A program made the translations under genes and the position numbers. This document shows positions 46,362 through 55,513 of a stretch of 64,000 bases of DNA, one piece after another (the stretch's first letter is position 1; every line of letters begins with the position of its first letter). Source of the DNA: Litchfieldella anticariensis FP35 = DSM 16096 (lineage in GTDB: Bacteria > Pseudomonadota > Gammaproteobacteria > Pseudomonadales > Halomonadaceae). Below the pieces are notes generated by a model. The model was not told where the DNA came from. It worked only from the letters and a program-made list of their open reading frames with translations, and did no database searches. The stretch covers positions 1,212,073 to 1,276,072 of the forward strand of contig NZ_KE332377.1 of the NCBI RefSeq assembly GCF_000409775.1. The letters are read 5' to 3'.

Positions 46362-48254
46362 CTATGCTTCGTCGACGATGGTCTTCTCGGTATCGGCGGC
46401 ATTGCCGACATCTTCGCCCAAGAAACCGCCAGATTGGCGTTTCCATAATGCGGCATACAGCCCATCGCGGCGCAGCAATTCTTCATGAGTGCCGGTTTCG
46501 ATGATGCGCCCCCGGTCCATGACCACCAGCCGGTCGAGCATGGCGATGGTCGACAGCCGGTGGGCAATGGCTAGTACTGACTTGCCTTTCATCAGCGCAT
46601 AAAGCTGCTCCTGGATCGCCGCCTCGACCTCGGAATCCAGTGCCGAGGTTGCCTCGTCGAGAACCAGGATCGGGGCATTCTTGAGCAGTACCCGGGCAAT
46701 GGCGATACGCTGGCGCTGCCCACCGGAAAGCTTGACCCCTCGCTCACCAACGTGAGCGTCCAACCCTCGACGCCCTTGTGGGTCGCTCAAAGTGTCGAGG
46801 AATACATCGGCATGCGCACGTCGTGCCGCTTCCATTACCTGCTCGTCAGTGGCATGCGGGCTGCCATAGCGGATGTTGTCACGGATCGAGCGGTGCAACA
46901 GCGACGTGTCCTGAGTCACCATGCCGATCTGCCGACGCAACGATTCCTGGGTGACCTCGACGATATCCTGTCCATCGATCAAGATATGCCCCGTTTCCAA
47001 GTCGTAGAAGCGCAGCAGTAGATTGGCAAGGGTCGATTTTCCTGCCCCGGAGCGACCGATGATACCGACCTTTTCACCTGGCTGGATGGTCAGCGAGAGA
47101 TCCTCGATGACCCGCGGATGACACTCATCGTCACGCACCTTGCCATAATGAAAGTGAAGCTGCTCGAAGCGGATCTCTCCCCGAGGAACCATCAGCTCTT
47201 TGGCATTGGGCTGGTCAGTAATCGCCGGAGTCTGGGCAATGGTATTGATGCCATCCTGTACCGTGCCAATGTTCTCGAACAGGCCAGCCACTTCCCACAA
47301 AATCCAGTCCGACATGAAACGGATACGCATCACCAGCGCGATCGCCACTGCAATCACACCCAGGGAGATGAACGAGAAATACCAAGCCATGATCGCGATG
47401 CCAGCTACCGAAGCCAGCAACAACGAGTTGAGCACCGTCAACGTCACCGTCATCAACGTCACTAGACGCATCTGACGGTGCACCGTCTGCATGAAAGTGT
47501 CCATGGCATCGCGTGCATAGGCCTGCTCGCGTAGGGAATCAGCGAACAGCTTGATGGTCTGGATATTGGTATAGCTATCGACGATACGCCCGGTCATTTG
47601 TGCCCGAGCATCAGCCTGAGCCATCGAGACACGCCGCAAGCGTGGCACGAAGATCACCATGATCCCAATATATCCCGCCAACCACACGACCAATGGCAAC
47701 ATTAGCCAAGGATCGGCGCTTCCGACCAGAAACATCGCGCCAGTGAAGTAGACGACGACATAGACAAATAGGTTGGTCAGCTTCATCACAGTCTCGCGGA
47801 TGGCCAGTGCCGTTTGCATGACCTTCTGCGATACACGCCCCGCAAATTCGTCCTGAAAGAACGCCATGCTCTGACGAAGGATATGGCGATGCGCCAACCA
47901 ACGCCCGATCATCGGATAGTTACCAAAGATGCTCTGGTGGGTCAGCAATGACTGCAGCAGTATCAGCAGCGGAAAGCCAACGACTATCATCAGCGCCATG
48001 CTGGCCAGACTCGCCCCATGCTCGGCGAAGAAGTTCTCACGCTCGGCATTGGATAGCCAATCGACGAGGTCTCCCATATAGCTGAAGAACACGACCTCGG
48101 CAACCGAGACCAGGGCAGTCAATAGTGACATCACCCCCAACAGCGGCAATACCGGCCTCGAGTAGTAATGAAGGAAGGCCAACAACCCACGAGGAGGTGT
48201 CTTGGGTTCACCCGACGGATAGGGATGAACCAGTGTCTCGAAGAAACGGAACAT
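46362..48254 (-). CDS. ABC exporter, fused permease and ATPase
   Basis: About 630 residues from the ATG at 48252-48254, with AAGGGAG further upstream; the frame extends nine codons earlier without a binding site. A six-helix ABC transmembrane domain (residues about 35-330) precedes the nucleotide-binding domain with Walker A GRSGAGKST, signature LSGGQRQRIAIAR and Walker B ILVLDEATSALDSEVE. It is an MsbA/multidrug type half-transporter that would form a homodimer; substrate unknown. It is 4 kb from the lasso-peptide cluster with housekeeping genes between, so a link to peptide export is only a possibility. Confidence 0.87.
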   Translation of the reverse strand: MFRFFETLVHPYPSGEPKTPPRGLLAFLHYYSRPVLPLLGVMSLLTALVSVAEVVFFSYMGDLVDWLSNAERENFFAEHGASLASMALMIVVGFPLLILLQSLLTHQSIFGNYPMIGRWLAHRHILRQSMAFFQDEFAGRVSQKVMQTALAIRETVMKLTNLFVYVVVYFTGAMFLVGSADPWLMLPLVVWLAGYIGIMVIFVPRLRRVSMAQADARAQMTGRIVDSYTNIQTIKLFADSLREQAYARDAMDTFMQTVHRQMRLVTLMTVTLTVLNSLLLASVAGIAIMAWYFSFISLGVIAVAIALVMRIRFMSDWILWEVAGLFENIGTVQDGINTIAQTPAITDQPNAKELMVPRGEIRFEQLHFHYGKVRDDECHPRVIEDLSLTIQPGEKVGIIGRSGAGKSTLANLLLRFYDLETGHILIDGQDIVEVTQESLRRQIGMVTQDTSLLHRSIRDNIRYGSPHATDEQVMEAARRAHADVFLDTLSDPQGRRGLDAHVGERGVKLSGGQRQRIAIARVLLKNAPILVLDEATSALDSEVEAAIQEQLYALMKGKSVLAIAHRLSTIAMLDRLVVMDRGRIIETGTHEELLRRDGLYAALWKRQSGGFLGEDVGNAADTEKTIVDEA

Positions 48255-48365
48255 GGCGAACTCGACTCCCTTCATATGCAAGTACGACGACGCTATCCAC
48301 CCTAATACCTCAACTTAAATTGAGGTCAAGGGTTTTTCTCTGCACATTTTCCTCTGTATAAAAGC

Positions 48366-48396
48366 AACGGGCAGCCCGTCCACTGGGCTGCCCGTT
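48366..48396 (-). terminator. Rho-independent terminator after the gabD-like gene
   Basis: 12-bp stem AACGGGCAGCCC / GGGCTGCCCGTT with a seven-base loop. On the minus strand it is followed by GCTTTTAT. It ends the aldehyde dehydrogenase transcript. Confidence 0.85.
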
Positions 48397-48427
48397 ACTG
48401 GCGGCATGGGTTATTTACCGCGACGGC

Positions 48428-49885
48428 TCAGCCAAGATCAATGCACAGATATTTGGTTTCGACGAACTCCTCTATCCCCTGATGACCACCTTCGCGCCCC
48501 AGTCCCGATGCCTTGACGCCACCGAAGGGAGCCGCAGCATTGGAAACCAGGCCGGTGTTGATTCCAACCATGCCATACTCCAGGGCTTCGGCGACCCGCC
48601 AGACACGGGCCAGGTCACGGGAGTAAAAATAGGCGGCCAGGCCATAGGGGGTGTCATTGGCCATGGCCACGGCGTCTTCCTCATCCTCGAACGGGAATAC
48701 CGCCGCCAAGGGGCCAAATGTTTCTTCCTTGGCAACCTTCATTGCGGCATTGGCACCACTAACCAATGTCGGGGTGAAGAAGTTACCGCCCAAGGGGTGT
48801 GGATTTCCGCCCAGCAGTAACTCAGCACCATGATCGACAGCATCGTGGACATGCTCACTCACTTTTGCCACTGCCTTGTCATCGATCAAGGGGCCGATAT
48901 TGATACCTTCCTGCATGCCATCACCGACATGCAGTTCGCTGTTCATGGCTACGGCGAGCTTTTCGCAGAAAGCATTAACCACACTGGACTGCACCAGAAA
49001 ACGGTTGGTACACACGCAAGTCTGGCCGCCGTTGCGGAACTTGGCGACCATGGCGCCGTCCACCGCGGCATCGAGGTCAGCATCCTCGAAGACGATGAAG
49101 GGCGCATTGCCCCCCAATTCCAACGAGATTTTCTGAATGTGCTGCGACGCCTGAGCCATCAATTGCTGGCCGACCTCGGTAGAGCCAGTAAAGGTGATCT
49201 TACGCACCACGGATGATTCGGTAAGCGCTGCTGCGATTTCGCTGGCGCGCCCGGGGATGACATTGAATACGCCGCGCGGTACCCCGGCACGTTCGGCGAG
49301 CAGCGCCAGCGCCGTGGCCGAAAATGGGGTCTGGCTCGCAGGCTTGACGATGAATGGGCATCCCGCAGCAAGTGCCGCACCCGCCTTGCGGGTAATCATG
49401 GCAGCAGGAAAGTTCCACGGTGTGATGGCCCCGACCACACCCACCGGTTGTTTGGTCACGACGATACGTTGGTTACTCTTGGCGGCAGGAACTGTCTCGC
49501 CATAAATACGCCGTCCCTGTTCAGCAAACCAACGCAGAAAGCTTGCAGCATAAGCGATCTCACCAGCAGCTTCCTTGACCGGCTTACCCTGTTCAAGGGT
49601 CATGATAGTGGCAAGTTCTTCCTGATGCTCATGCATCAGGTCATGCCATTTCATCAGAATATCAGCCCGCTCCAGCGCCGTCAGAGCTCGCCAAGCAGGA
49701 AAAGCAGCCTCAGCCGCGGCAATGGCTCTCTCGGTTTCGACACGACCAAGACGTGGAACCTGACCAATGACTTCGCCATCAGCCGGGTTGACGACATCGA
49801 TCTGTTCGCCGCTGTCAGCAGCAACCCAACTACCATCGATATAGGCAAAGGGGCGAAACAGCGGGCTGTCTTGCAGGGATTCCAT
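48428..49885 (-). CDS. gabD: NAD(P)-dependent succinate-semialdehyde dehydrogenase
   Basis: 485 residues. Aldehyde dehydrogenase fold with GVVGAITPWNFPAAMITRKAGAALAAGCPFIVKPA, the Glu in LELGGNAPFIVFEDADLD and the catalytic Cys in GGQTCVCTNR. The WNFP, KPA and QTCVCTNRF combination is typical of GabD. It oxidises succinate semialdehyde to succinate in GABA and related breakdown. No gabT neighbour, so another semialdehyde substrate cannot be excluded. Confidence 0.85.
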   Translation of the reverse strand: MESLQDSPLFRPFAYIDGSWVAADSGEQIDVVNPADGEVIGQVPRLGRVETERAIAAAEAAFPAWRALTALERADILMKWHDLMHEHQEELATIMTLEQGKPVKEAAGEIAYAASFLRWFAEQGRRIYGETVPAAKSNQRIVVTKQPVGVVGAITPWNFPAAMITRKAGAALAAGCPFIVKPASQTPFSATALALLAERAGVPRGVFNVIPGRASEIAAALTESSVVRKITFTGSTEVGQQLMAQASQHIQKISLELGGNAPFIVFEDADLDAAVDGAMVAKFRNGGQTCVCTNRFLVQSSVVNAFCEKLAVAMNSELHVGDGMQEGINIGPLIDDKAVAKVSEHVHDAVDHGAELLLGGNPHPLGGNFFTPTLVSGANAAMKVAKEETFGPLAAVFPFEDEEDAVAMANDTPYGLAAYFYSRDLARVWRVAEALEYGMVGINTGLVSNAAAPFGGVKASGLGREGGHQGIEEFVETKYLCIDLG

Positions 49886-50171
49886 GGTAATCTCCTTCCC
49901 GGGATGACGGCGCCAGGCGCCGTTCAGGATGGCATCGGCGGCATTGTCACCGCTGATACCGCGATAGTGGGATGATCGATGCGACTACCATGGCCAGATC
50001 TCGGGCCAATGCGATAGCCGCTCAGCAGAGCCTGCGACCCCGACGACGTTCGGGATCGCTACGAATTTGGCGCAAACCGATGTTGGAGAGCACAGTAATA
50101 TCTTCCATTCGTCTATCGGCTTCATCCTTTCATGCTAAGCCGATTCACAGCACGGCACCAACCCCAATCGC
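49886..50171. other. Spacer between gabD-like gene and folX
   Basis: 286 bases. Minus-strand frames of about 30 codons occur (one starting near 50110), but they lack good binding sites and known motifs. No strong hairpin is seen. It should contain the gabD promoter. Confidence 0.45.
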
Positions 50172-50573
50172 TCACAACGCCTCTCGTGAATCCGACAGCG
50201 TAATCGATACCGAGTCAGCGAATCGCAACGCATGCGGCTTATCTATCTCGACCTGTGCCGTCAGTACCTGTTCGTAGGACATGATGATATCAAGCACTTC
50301 CCGGGTCATGCGTTCCAGTAGCAGGAAGCGATTGTCTTCCACATGTGCGATCAGGTGCTTGGTAATAGTGCGATAGTTGAGCGCCTGATCGATATGATTG
50401 AATTGCACGGCCCGCGCGGCCCGGTAGCGAATCACCGCATTGATCACCACATCCTGACGGTTTGCGATTTCCTCTTCCTTGATGCCGATATAAGTACGAA
50501 GACGCAGGTTCTTGATACGAATGGTGGCCAAGTCGTGATCGAAATGCTGGTCGTTAAGCGCATGCAACGGCAT
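50172..50573 (-). CDS. folX: Dihydroneopterin triphosphate 2'-epimerase / aldolase family (FolX)
   Basis: 133 residues from the ATG at 50571-50573, with AAGGGG eight bases upstream. FolB/FolX fold: [35 protein letters not shown] and the [24 protein letters not shown] segment. The neighbouring GTP cyclohydrolase gene and resemblance to the pseudomonad folE-folX arrangement favour the epimerase over FolB; this leads to tetrahydromonapterin. The two activities are hard to separate by sequence alone. Confidence 0.75.
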   Translation of the reverse strand: MPLHALNDQHFDHDLATIRIKNLRLRTYIGIKEEEIANRQDVVINAVIRYRAARAVQFNHIDQALNYRTITKHLIAHVEDNRFLLLERMTREVLDIIMSYEQVLTAQVEIDKPHALRFADSVSITLSDSREAL

Positions 50574-50606
50574 GAGGATCCCCTTCGAATGGAAAATGGC
50601 TACCAC

Positions 50607-51164
50607 TCAGCGGCCGTGAACCAGGGTGAGAAACTCCTGGCGGGTCGGCTGGTTATCGCGGAAAGCCCCCAACATGACCGAACTGGTCATGCTCGAATTC
50701 TGTTTCTCCACCCCTCGCATCATCATACACATGTGCTGGGCCTCGATGACCACAGCCACCCCTCTCGCCTCAGTGACCTGAAGCACCGCCTCGGCAATCT
50801 GTCGCGTGAGGTTTTCCTGGATTTGCATCCGCCGGGCATACATGTCGACAATACGTGCGAACTTGGACAGCCCCAGTACCTTACCACTTGGCAGATAGGC
50901 AATGTGGCACTTGCCAATGAATGGCAACAGGTGGTGCTCGCACATCGAGTAGAGCTCGATATCCTTGACCAGCACCATTTCATCGGTTTCGGACTCGAAT
51001 ACCGCGCCATTGACCAGTGCTTCCAGCGACTGGGAATAGCCGCGGGTCAGGAACTGCATCGCCTTGGCGGCACGTTTGGGTGTATCACGCAGCCCCTCAC
51101 GCTCGGGATCTTCTCCCAAGCCGCTAATGATCTGACGATAGTAATGGGCGAGTTCTTCGGTCAT
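50607..51164 (-). CDS. folE: GTP cyclohydrolase I
   Basis: 185 residues. Opens the GTP ring to make dihydroneopterin triphosphate. [19 protein letters not shown] contains the zinc Cys and His residues; the second Cys is in [12 protein letters not shown]. FolX follows by 33 bases. Short for the family (E. coli 222) but complete in the core; such short forms occur in pseudomonads. Confidence 0.94.
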   Translation of the reverse strand: MTEELAHYYRQIISGLGEDPEREGLRDTPKRAAKAMQFLTRGYSQSLEALVNGAVFESETDEMVLVKDIELYSMCEHHLLPFIGKCHIAYLPSGKVLGLSKFARIVDMYARRMQIQENLTRQIAEAVLQVTEARGVAVVIEAQHMCMMMRGVEKQNSSMTSSVMLGAFRDNQPTRQEFLTLVHGR

Positions 51165-51487
51165 CGTTCGGCCTATTGGTCAGGGTTGTAGCACACCCTT
51201 TATTTTTACAGTCTTTATGCAAACAAAACGCGCGCGTACAACAATATCTGGCATCAAACGTCAATTCTATCCCAACCGTCGCCACAACGCAGGAGCATAA
51301 GCGACAGTACCTCCGCGACAACCTGCCTCGCTGCGTCGCCACCACGATCATGCTAGAATCGTCGCCCTGATTTCCCCTGCCTGGCTCTGGTAAAGTCGTC
51401 TGGCGAAAGCGCTTGGTAGTACTCGTTCGCGTGACGATCTTTCGTACAGAGAGACTAGGGGCCGTTCCATCCTCGAGGGCTCAGACC
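51165..51487 (+). promoter_or_regulatory. Divergent spacer folE / exported protein, with an extended -10 box
   Basis: 323 bases without a gene. TGCTAGAAT at 51351-51359 is an extended -10 element pointing toward the exported protein gene; no matching -35 is clear. The side next to folE is AT-rich (51185-51260) and should contain its promoter. Confidence 0.35.
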
Positions 51488-52057
51488 ATGATGAAACGAT
51501 ACTTGAGTACATTGCTGATGGTCGGCCTAACGCTGCCCCAGGCTGCCATGAGCGACACGTTGCGCCTGCCTGAAGATGCCTCCTTCGCGGTCCACGTGAT
51601 CGACGAGGCACACCTGACGCGAGACACCCCCACCCTTTCCGATCTGATCCTGCAACCCGTGGCAAGCCAGCAGGCCGATTATCATCTTCCCGAACATTGT
51701 CTGATCACGGCCGATGCACAGCTTGAGGGCGAGCGCGTCAGGATCTCGGCCAAGACCCTGACCTGTATCGACACCCATGGTGCCGATAGCGAAATATTCA
51801 GCGGCAAGCTCTCGGCATCGGCCATGGAGAGTGACGGCAGCTACGCCGTTGATGCCTGTATAGAAAAGCTCGGCAGCGAGTGCGAGCGTGCCGAGTTACA
51901 GCCATCGCATATCTTCCAACTGCGCTTGGGGCGAGCCTTGGCGTTGGATCCTCAAGACAACCCTGCCGCCCGAATCAACGAACAACGCCGCCAAGCCGAG
52001 GGAGAAGGAATCGCCAACCCGATTCCCAATGAGCGCCCGGATCCCGACGAAGACTGA
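51488..52057 (+). CDS. Exported hypothetical protein with four cysteines
   Basis: 189 residues from the ATG at 51488, preceded by GAGG. A signal peptide (MMKRYLSTLLMVGLTLPQAAMS) leads to a mature region with four Cys, in HCLITAD, LTCIDTHG, DACIEKLG and SECERA, which could form two disulfides. The C-terminus is acidic and Pro-rich (NPIPNERPDPDED). No family is recognised. It is the last gene before the lasso-peptide cluster on the same strand, separated by a hairpin, so a role in the cluster is uncertain. Confidence 0.6.
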   Translation: MMKRYLSTLLMVGLTLPQAAMSDTLRLPEDASFAVHVIDEAHLTRDTPTLSDLILQPVASQQADYHLPEHCLITADAQLEGERVRISAKTLTCIDTHGADSEIFSGKLSASAMESDGSYAVDACIEKLGSECERAELQPSHIFQLRLGRALALDPQDNPAARINEQRRQAEGEGIANPIPNERPDPDED

Positions 52058-52152
52058 CCGCCGCGTGTTTCCATGACGTCGTGATGCTTCGTTGTCCACC
52101 ACTGCGAATGCCGCGATCTTGGACACAGCCCGCCTGCGTCTTTGAGACAAGC

Positions 52153-52189
52153 CCCAACACGCGCTCCATGACCTCAAGTACGTGTTGGG
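52153..52189 (+). terminator. Long-loop hairpin before the lasso cluster
   Basis: CCCAACACG / CGTGTTGGG, 9-bp stem with a 19-base loop, about 95 bases after the preceding stop codon. No T run. Possible terminator or processing site. Confidence 0.35.
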
Positions 52190-52213
52190 CAAGGAGAGAT
52201 GCAAACTTGCGAC

Positions 52214-52219
52214 TATAAT
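52214..52219 (+). promoter_or_regulatory. -10 box candidate for the lasso-peptide operon
   Basis: A perfect TATAAT 29 bases before the next gene's ATG. No -35 with normal spacing is visible, so an activator may be needed. Near-duplicate 18-base segments beginning GCATGCG occur at 52224 and 52247. Confidence 0.4.
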
Positions 52220-52248
52220 AACGGCATGCGAACACTCAGAATAACAGC

Positions 52249-52719
52249 ATGCGCACACTCCGAAAATTCCACCAGCTCCCCCACGCCCGGAAAATCATGC
52301 TCATGGAAGCTGCTTATCTGCTGCCGTGGGCATGGGTTCTGGTAAGAGTTCTGCCGTTTCGGTTCTGGTCACGCGGGCTGGGCAAGCCGACACCGGGAGA
52401 AGCCGCCCCCTCCGCTGCCTCCACCGATAAACGGACGCGAGACATCTGCTGGGCTGCCATGGCCGTCAATAACGCTTCCGGCGGTCGATTCACCTGCCTG
52501 ATGCTGGCCATGACCGCCCAATGGATGCTGAACCGACGCCGCATCTCCAACAGCCTGGTTCTGGGTACGCAGACCGAGCAAGGCGCTGACAACCGGCTTG
52601 CCATGAAGGCCCATGCTTGGCTGCGGGACGGCACGCGAATCGTACTGGGACAGCATGGCGGCCAGTACACTGCGGTTTCCAGTTTTGTCAGAACGTACCA
52701 CCATCATGTCGATGGATGA
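52249..52719 (+). CDS. Lasso peptide B2 protein (transglutaminase-like leader peptidase)
   Basis: 156 residues. The C-terminal half matches the lasso B2 / McjB-type cysteine protease: DICWAAMAVNNASGGRFTCLMLAMTAQWML with the probable nucleophile Cys83, a RGI-like RRRISNSLVLGTQ strand, and KAHAWLRDG with the probable catalytic His122. A hydrophobic helix (AAYLLPWAWVLVRVLPFRFW) lies near the N-terminus. It would cut the leader after the Thr-X pair of the precursors. The cyclase gene follows after six bases. The ribosome binding site is weak, so an internal Met start is possible. Confidence 0.88.
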   Translation: MRTLRKFHQLPHARKIMLMEAAYLLPWAWVLVRVLPFRFWSRGLGKPTPGEAAPSAASTDKRTRDICWAAMAVNNASGGRFTCLMLAMTAQWMLNRRRISNSLVLGTQTEQGADNRLAMKAHAWLRDGTRIVLGQHGGQYTAVSSFVRTYHHHVDG

Positions 52720-52725
52720 TGCACG

Positions 52726-54663
52726 ATGAGCGCCATTCTCGGTCGTATCCACTTTTCCGGTGACCCGGTCGACCCACATGGGTTTCAGGCGGCGATGACG
52801 GCTCTGAGCACCTATGGACGAGAAGGCTCCGACGTCTGGATCGATGGCCCCGTCGCGCTAGGCTATCAGCACCTTGTGATCAGCCCCGAGTCGGCCCATG
52901 AAGCCCAACCCTTGGCGCTTGATGGACTGGCCATCGTCGCCGATGCCATCATCGATAACCGCGAACAACTGCTCGACCAGTTGCTTCTCAACAGCAACGG
53001 CCGTGCAGCTATCCCCGATAGCCAGATTATACTGCACGCCTACCGGCGCTGGGGCCGAGAGTGCGTCTCCCGCCTGGAGGGCGATTTTGCCTTCGCCATT
53101 TGGGATACACGCCACCAGGCCCTGTTTTGTGCCAGGGACCATATCGGTTCTCGGCCGCTATTTTTTTACCATGGCGACGACCGGTTCCTGTTCTCGACCG
53201 ATATCCGGGGCTTGCTGGCCTTCAGTGATATCAGCTTTACCATTGATGAATATCGGGTGGCCTCGTTTCTGATCTGGCCCCTTGATGCCAACGAGAACAG
53301 CTTCTTCCAGCACATCCGGCATGTACGGCCAGGGCACTATCTCCATGCGTGCCGTGGACGACTGGAACAGCAGCCCCACTGGCACCCGCAGGAGGTGGCG
53401 AGCATTCGCTATCGACACCGAGAAGAGTACAGCGAGCATTTCAGGGAACTGCTGGAAGCTGCAGTGGCCGACCGCCTGAGGACCCGCTTCCCCGTAGGCT
53501 CCCATATCAGTGGAGGGCTCGACTCCACCGGGGTGACGATTCTCGCCAACCGCCTTCTTCGCGCCGAGAGTCGCGAGCTGGACATGAGTTATACCTGGGC
53601 GCCACCGGTGTCGGAGCGCTACCCCCTATCCAACAGCCCACGCGACGAGCGCCGAATCATCGCGGATATCTGCCAGCGGGAAGATATCGCATGCCATTAT
53701 GGAACCGCGACAGGCCGAGATTTCCATGATTTTCTGGCTCGAGATATCGCTGTGGAGGGCTCCACGGATCTGTTCGAGGAGCTGCCGGTCATGGCGCATG
53801 CCGGCCAGCGAGGCATCCGGGTGATCCTTTCCGGCTGGGGCGGCGATGAATCCGCCACTTTCAGCACAAGGGGTTACCCCGCGTATCTGCTCAAGCGAGG
53901 GCAATGGTTGACACTGTTCGACGTGACACGGATCAGCGCCGGCGGCCTGCGCCACGTCATGCGTATGGCCAGATTCTTGTGGCAGTCGGCCCTGCTGCCG
54001 TTGATGCCCGATGCAGTTTATGACCGTTTCACCCCCTTCCTGAGAACCGATCGACTCGAGCAGTTCATCCGTCCGGATTTCATTGATCGCTTTCCACAGG
54101 TCTGGAGCCAGCGAGGACTGGCATGGCGAGAGTATGCCGATCCCATGAAAATACAGGCGATACTGCTGCAGAATGGGCACCTGGCCAGCCGCATGACGAC
54201 ATGGGCCAACTGGTCAGCACCACAAGGTCTCATCTACCGCTATCCACTAACGGACATTCGTCTACTGCGCTTCACTATGGGCCTTCCTCCTGACCTGCTT
54301 TGGCATAACGGCGTAGCGCGTTACCTCTATCGGAACGCGCTCAGGGACATACTGCCTCGCAATCTTGGCAAGCAGGATATCAGCAACGAACAAAAGCGCA
54401 TGGACATGCGGCTGGAGTGCTGGCGGCTGCTGGCGGACGAGGCAAAAAATGGGCAGTTCCGGCAGTACTGCGACTGGTTGGACACTCCGTCCTTACACGC
54501 CCGTATCATGGATGTCCCGGAGCACGTTTCTTCTCATAACCTATTGAAATTTATCCCACTTCCCTCGACCTTGCAGACATGGCACCTGTGGCGGCGATAC
54601 GGTACGTTCGATCGAAGAACATATCGCCAAACAGCCTCGAGGGCCTTACCAGAAAACACTTGA
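52726..54663 (+). CDS. Lasso peptide macrolactam-forming cyclase (McjC type)
   Basis: 645 residues related to asparagine synthetase B. The N-terminal glutaminase-like domain lacks the nucleophile Cys2 (it begins MSAILGRIHF), as in lasso cyclases. The ATP-pyrophosphatase domain has HISGGLDSTGVTILANRLL (SGG-DS at 262-267) and LSGWGGDESATFSTRG. It would activate the ring Glu side chain with ATP and join it to the freed N-terminus. The long C-terminal region (after about 420) is typical of proteobacterial cyclases. The promoter of the first precursor gene overlaps its stop codon. Confidence 0.93.
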   Translation: MSAILGRIHFSGDPVDPHGFQAAMTALSTYGREGSDVWIDGPVALGYQHLVISPESAHEAQPLALDGLAIVADAIIDNREQLLDQLLLNSNGRAAIPDSQIILHAYRRWGRECVSRLEGDFAFAIWDTRHQALFCARDHIGSRPLFFYHGDDRFLFSTDIRGLLAFSDISFTIDEYRVASFLIWPLDANENSFFQHIRHVRPGHYLHACRGRLEQQPHWHPQEVASIRYRHREEYSEHFRELLEAAVADRLRTRFPVGSHISGGLDSTGVTILANRLLRAESRELDMSYTWAPPVSERYPLSNSPRDERRIIADICQREDIACHYGTATGRDFHDFLARDIAVEGSTDLFEELPVMAHAGQRGIRVILSGWGGDESATFSTRGYPAYLLKRGQWLTLFDVTRISAGGLRHVMRMARFLWQSALLPLMPDAVYDRFTPFLRTDRLEQFIRPDFIDRFPQVWSQRGLAWREYADPMKIQAILLQNGHLASRMTTWANWSAPQGLIYRYPLTDIRLLRFTMGLPPDLLWHNGVARYLYRNALRDILPRNLGKQDISNEQKRMDMRLECWRLLADEAKNGQFRQYCDWLDTPSLHARIMDVPEHVSSHNLLKFIPLPSTLQTWHLWRRYGTFDRRTYRQTASRALPENT

Positions 54664-54720
54664 CATTAATAGCCAAGCGGCCAATTCTTAACAAAGCATT
54701 ACATTTCGGAAATGTAAAAG
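54660..54720 (+). promoter_or_regulatory. Promoter and inverted-repeat module before lasso precursor 1
   Basis: TTGACA (54660-54665), 17 bases, then AATTCT as a weak -10 (54683-54688), followed by TTAACAAA and the inverted repeat TTACATTT-CGG-AAATGTAA (54699-54717). The same elements with the same spacing precede precursor 2. The -35 overlaps the cyclase stop codon. Confidence 0.65.
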
Positions 54721-54757
54721 GTGACCGATCCCAATTCGGTTTGGAGAGGGAAAGTCC

Positions 54758-54934
54758 ATGAAGAACGGCAAAGATTCATCTAGCCAGAATAGCCAGAACA
54801 AAAGTGCCTGGGTCACACCCGAGCTGTTCGTGATGAGCGTCGAGCAGACACTTTCAGGACGGCGGAACAACCCATCAGAAAGTATGTCATCGAGTAATGC
54901 TTCATCCCATGTTCCAGGCACCCTAAACTCATAA
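54758..54934 (+). CDS. Lasso peptide precursor 1
   Basis: 58 residues, preceded by GGAGAGGG. The leader contains SAWVTPEL (a W-x-x-P form of the lasso leader motif) and ends EQTL, with Thr at -2 as required by B2 proteases. The predicted core is 26 residues and starts SGRRNNPSE, so Ser1 to Glu9 would make a nine-residue ring; the tail ends VPGTLNS. A start at Gly2 would give an eight-residue ring. The core is Ser/Asn-rich with no Cys. The paralogous second precursor supports the call, with 13 of 26 core positions identical. Confidence 0.85.
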   Translation: MKNGKDSSSQNSQNKSAWVTPELFVMSVEQTLSGRRNNPSESMSSSNASSHVPGTLNS

Positions 54935-55014
54935 ACAATAGCGAGACAAACACAAAATCGTGCCATTCTGTTCGATAAACTTGGTTTATTCGAATAAAAA
55001 CATAGTGTCTTTAC

Positions 55015-55056
55015 ATCCCTTTCATTCCGACAAAGTTTCTTCGGAAGGGATTTTTT
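55015..55056 (+). terminator. Terminator after lasso precursor 1
   Basis: TTCCGA / TCGGAA stem with a ten-base loop, extended by ATCCC / GGGAT across a bulge, followed by six T residues. It would separate precursor 1 from the RRE gene, letting precursor be made in excess. Confidence 0.7.
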
Positions 55057-55112
55057 ATTCTTGTAAAAGTATAAAAACCTTCCCGCTGAGCATTTTAAAA
55101 TAGGGATTTTTT

Positions 55113-55385
55113 ATGGATTTATCGAACAAAGTAAGCCGCGAGAAAGGCCCACTGGCCTCACAAGTAAACGACGACCTGGTCATTTTCAGTGCTCGAAATG
55201 GCATGTACTACGGTACCCAAATCGTGGGAAATCGCATCTGGTCGCTTATTGAGCACGAAACTACCATTTCCGCCATCTGCGAAAAGTTACTGAGAGAATT
55301 CGAGATCGATCGTGACACTTGCACACAAGAAGTCGTTGCGTTTCTGGAGCAACTCAATCATGAAGGGCTGATCAAGGTCCGGTAA
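55113..55385 (+). CDS. PqqD-like RRE protein (lasso B1)
   Basis: 90 residues. The winged-helix RiPP recognition element fold is seen in DDLVIFSARNGMYYGTQIVGNRIWSLIEHETTISAICEKLLREFEIDRDTCTQEVVAFLEQLNHEGLIKV, typical of PqqD-family B1 proteins. It binds the leader and delivers it to the B2 protease. The start follows an AT-rich stretch with AGGG upstream. It lies between the two precursor genes, an unusual position. Confidence 0.88.
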   Translation: MDLSNKVSREKGPLASQVNDDLVIFSARNGMYYGTQIVGNRIWSLIEHETTISAICEKLLREFEIDRDTCTQEVVAFLEQLNHEGLIKVR

Positions 55386-55408
55386 ATAATTGCTAGCCCA
55401 TAAATTTC

Positions 55409-55467
55409 TTGACAGTGACGGCACGGCGATCAATTCTTAACAAACCTTTACATTTAATTGCATGTAA
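55409..55467 (+). promoter_or_regulatory. Promoter and inverted-repeat module before lasso precursor 2
   Basis: TTGACA (55409-55414), 17 bases, AATTCT (55432-55437), then TTAACAAA and the inverted repeat TTACAT-N8-ATGTAA (55448-55467). It mirrors the module at 54660. The conserved spacing suggests common control of both precursors. Confidence 0.65.
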
Positions 55468-55513
55468 GGGAAGTCATTGGTCCCGCAACCGAGTCCACGT
55501 GGGAGGTCCCATA

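Noticed and set aside
46362-48254. ABC exporter as the lasso peptide exporter
   Set aside because: It is separated from the cluster by gabD, folX, folE and another gene, and looks like a general MsbA-type protein; kept only as a possibility.
54854-54934. Lasso core beginning at Gly (eight-residue ring)
   Set aside because: It would put Thr at -3; the near-universal Thr at -2 favours Ser1, though the alternative is not fully excluded.
54688-54966. 92-codon minus-strand frame across lasso precursor 1
   Set aside because: No binding site or motif; the plus-strand precursor with conserved leader and core explains the region.
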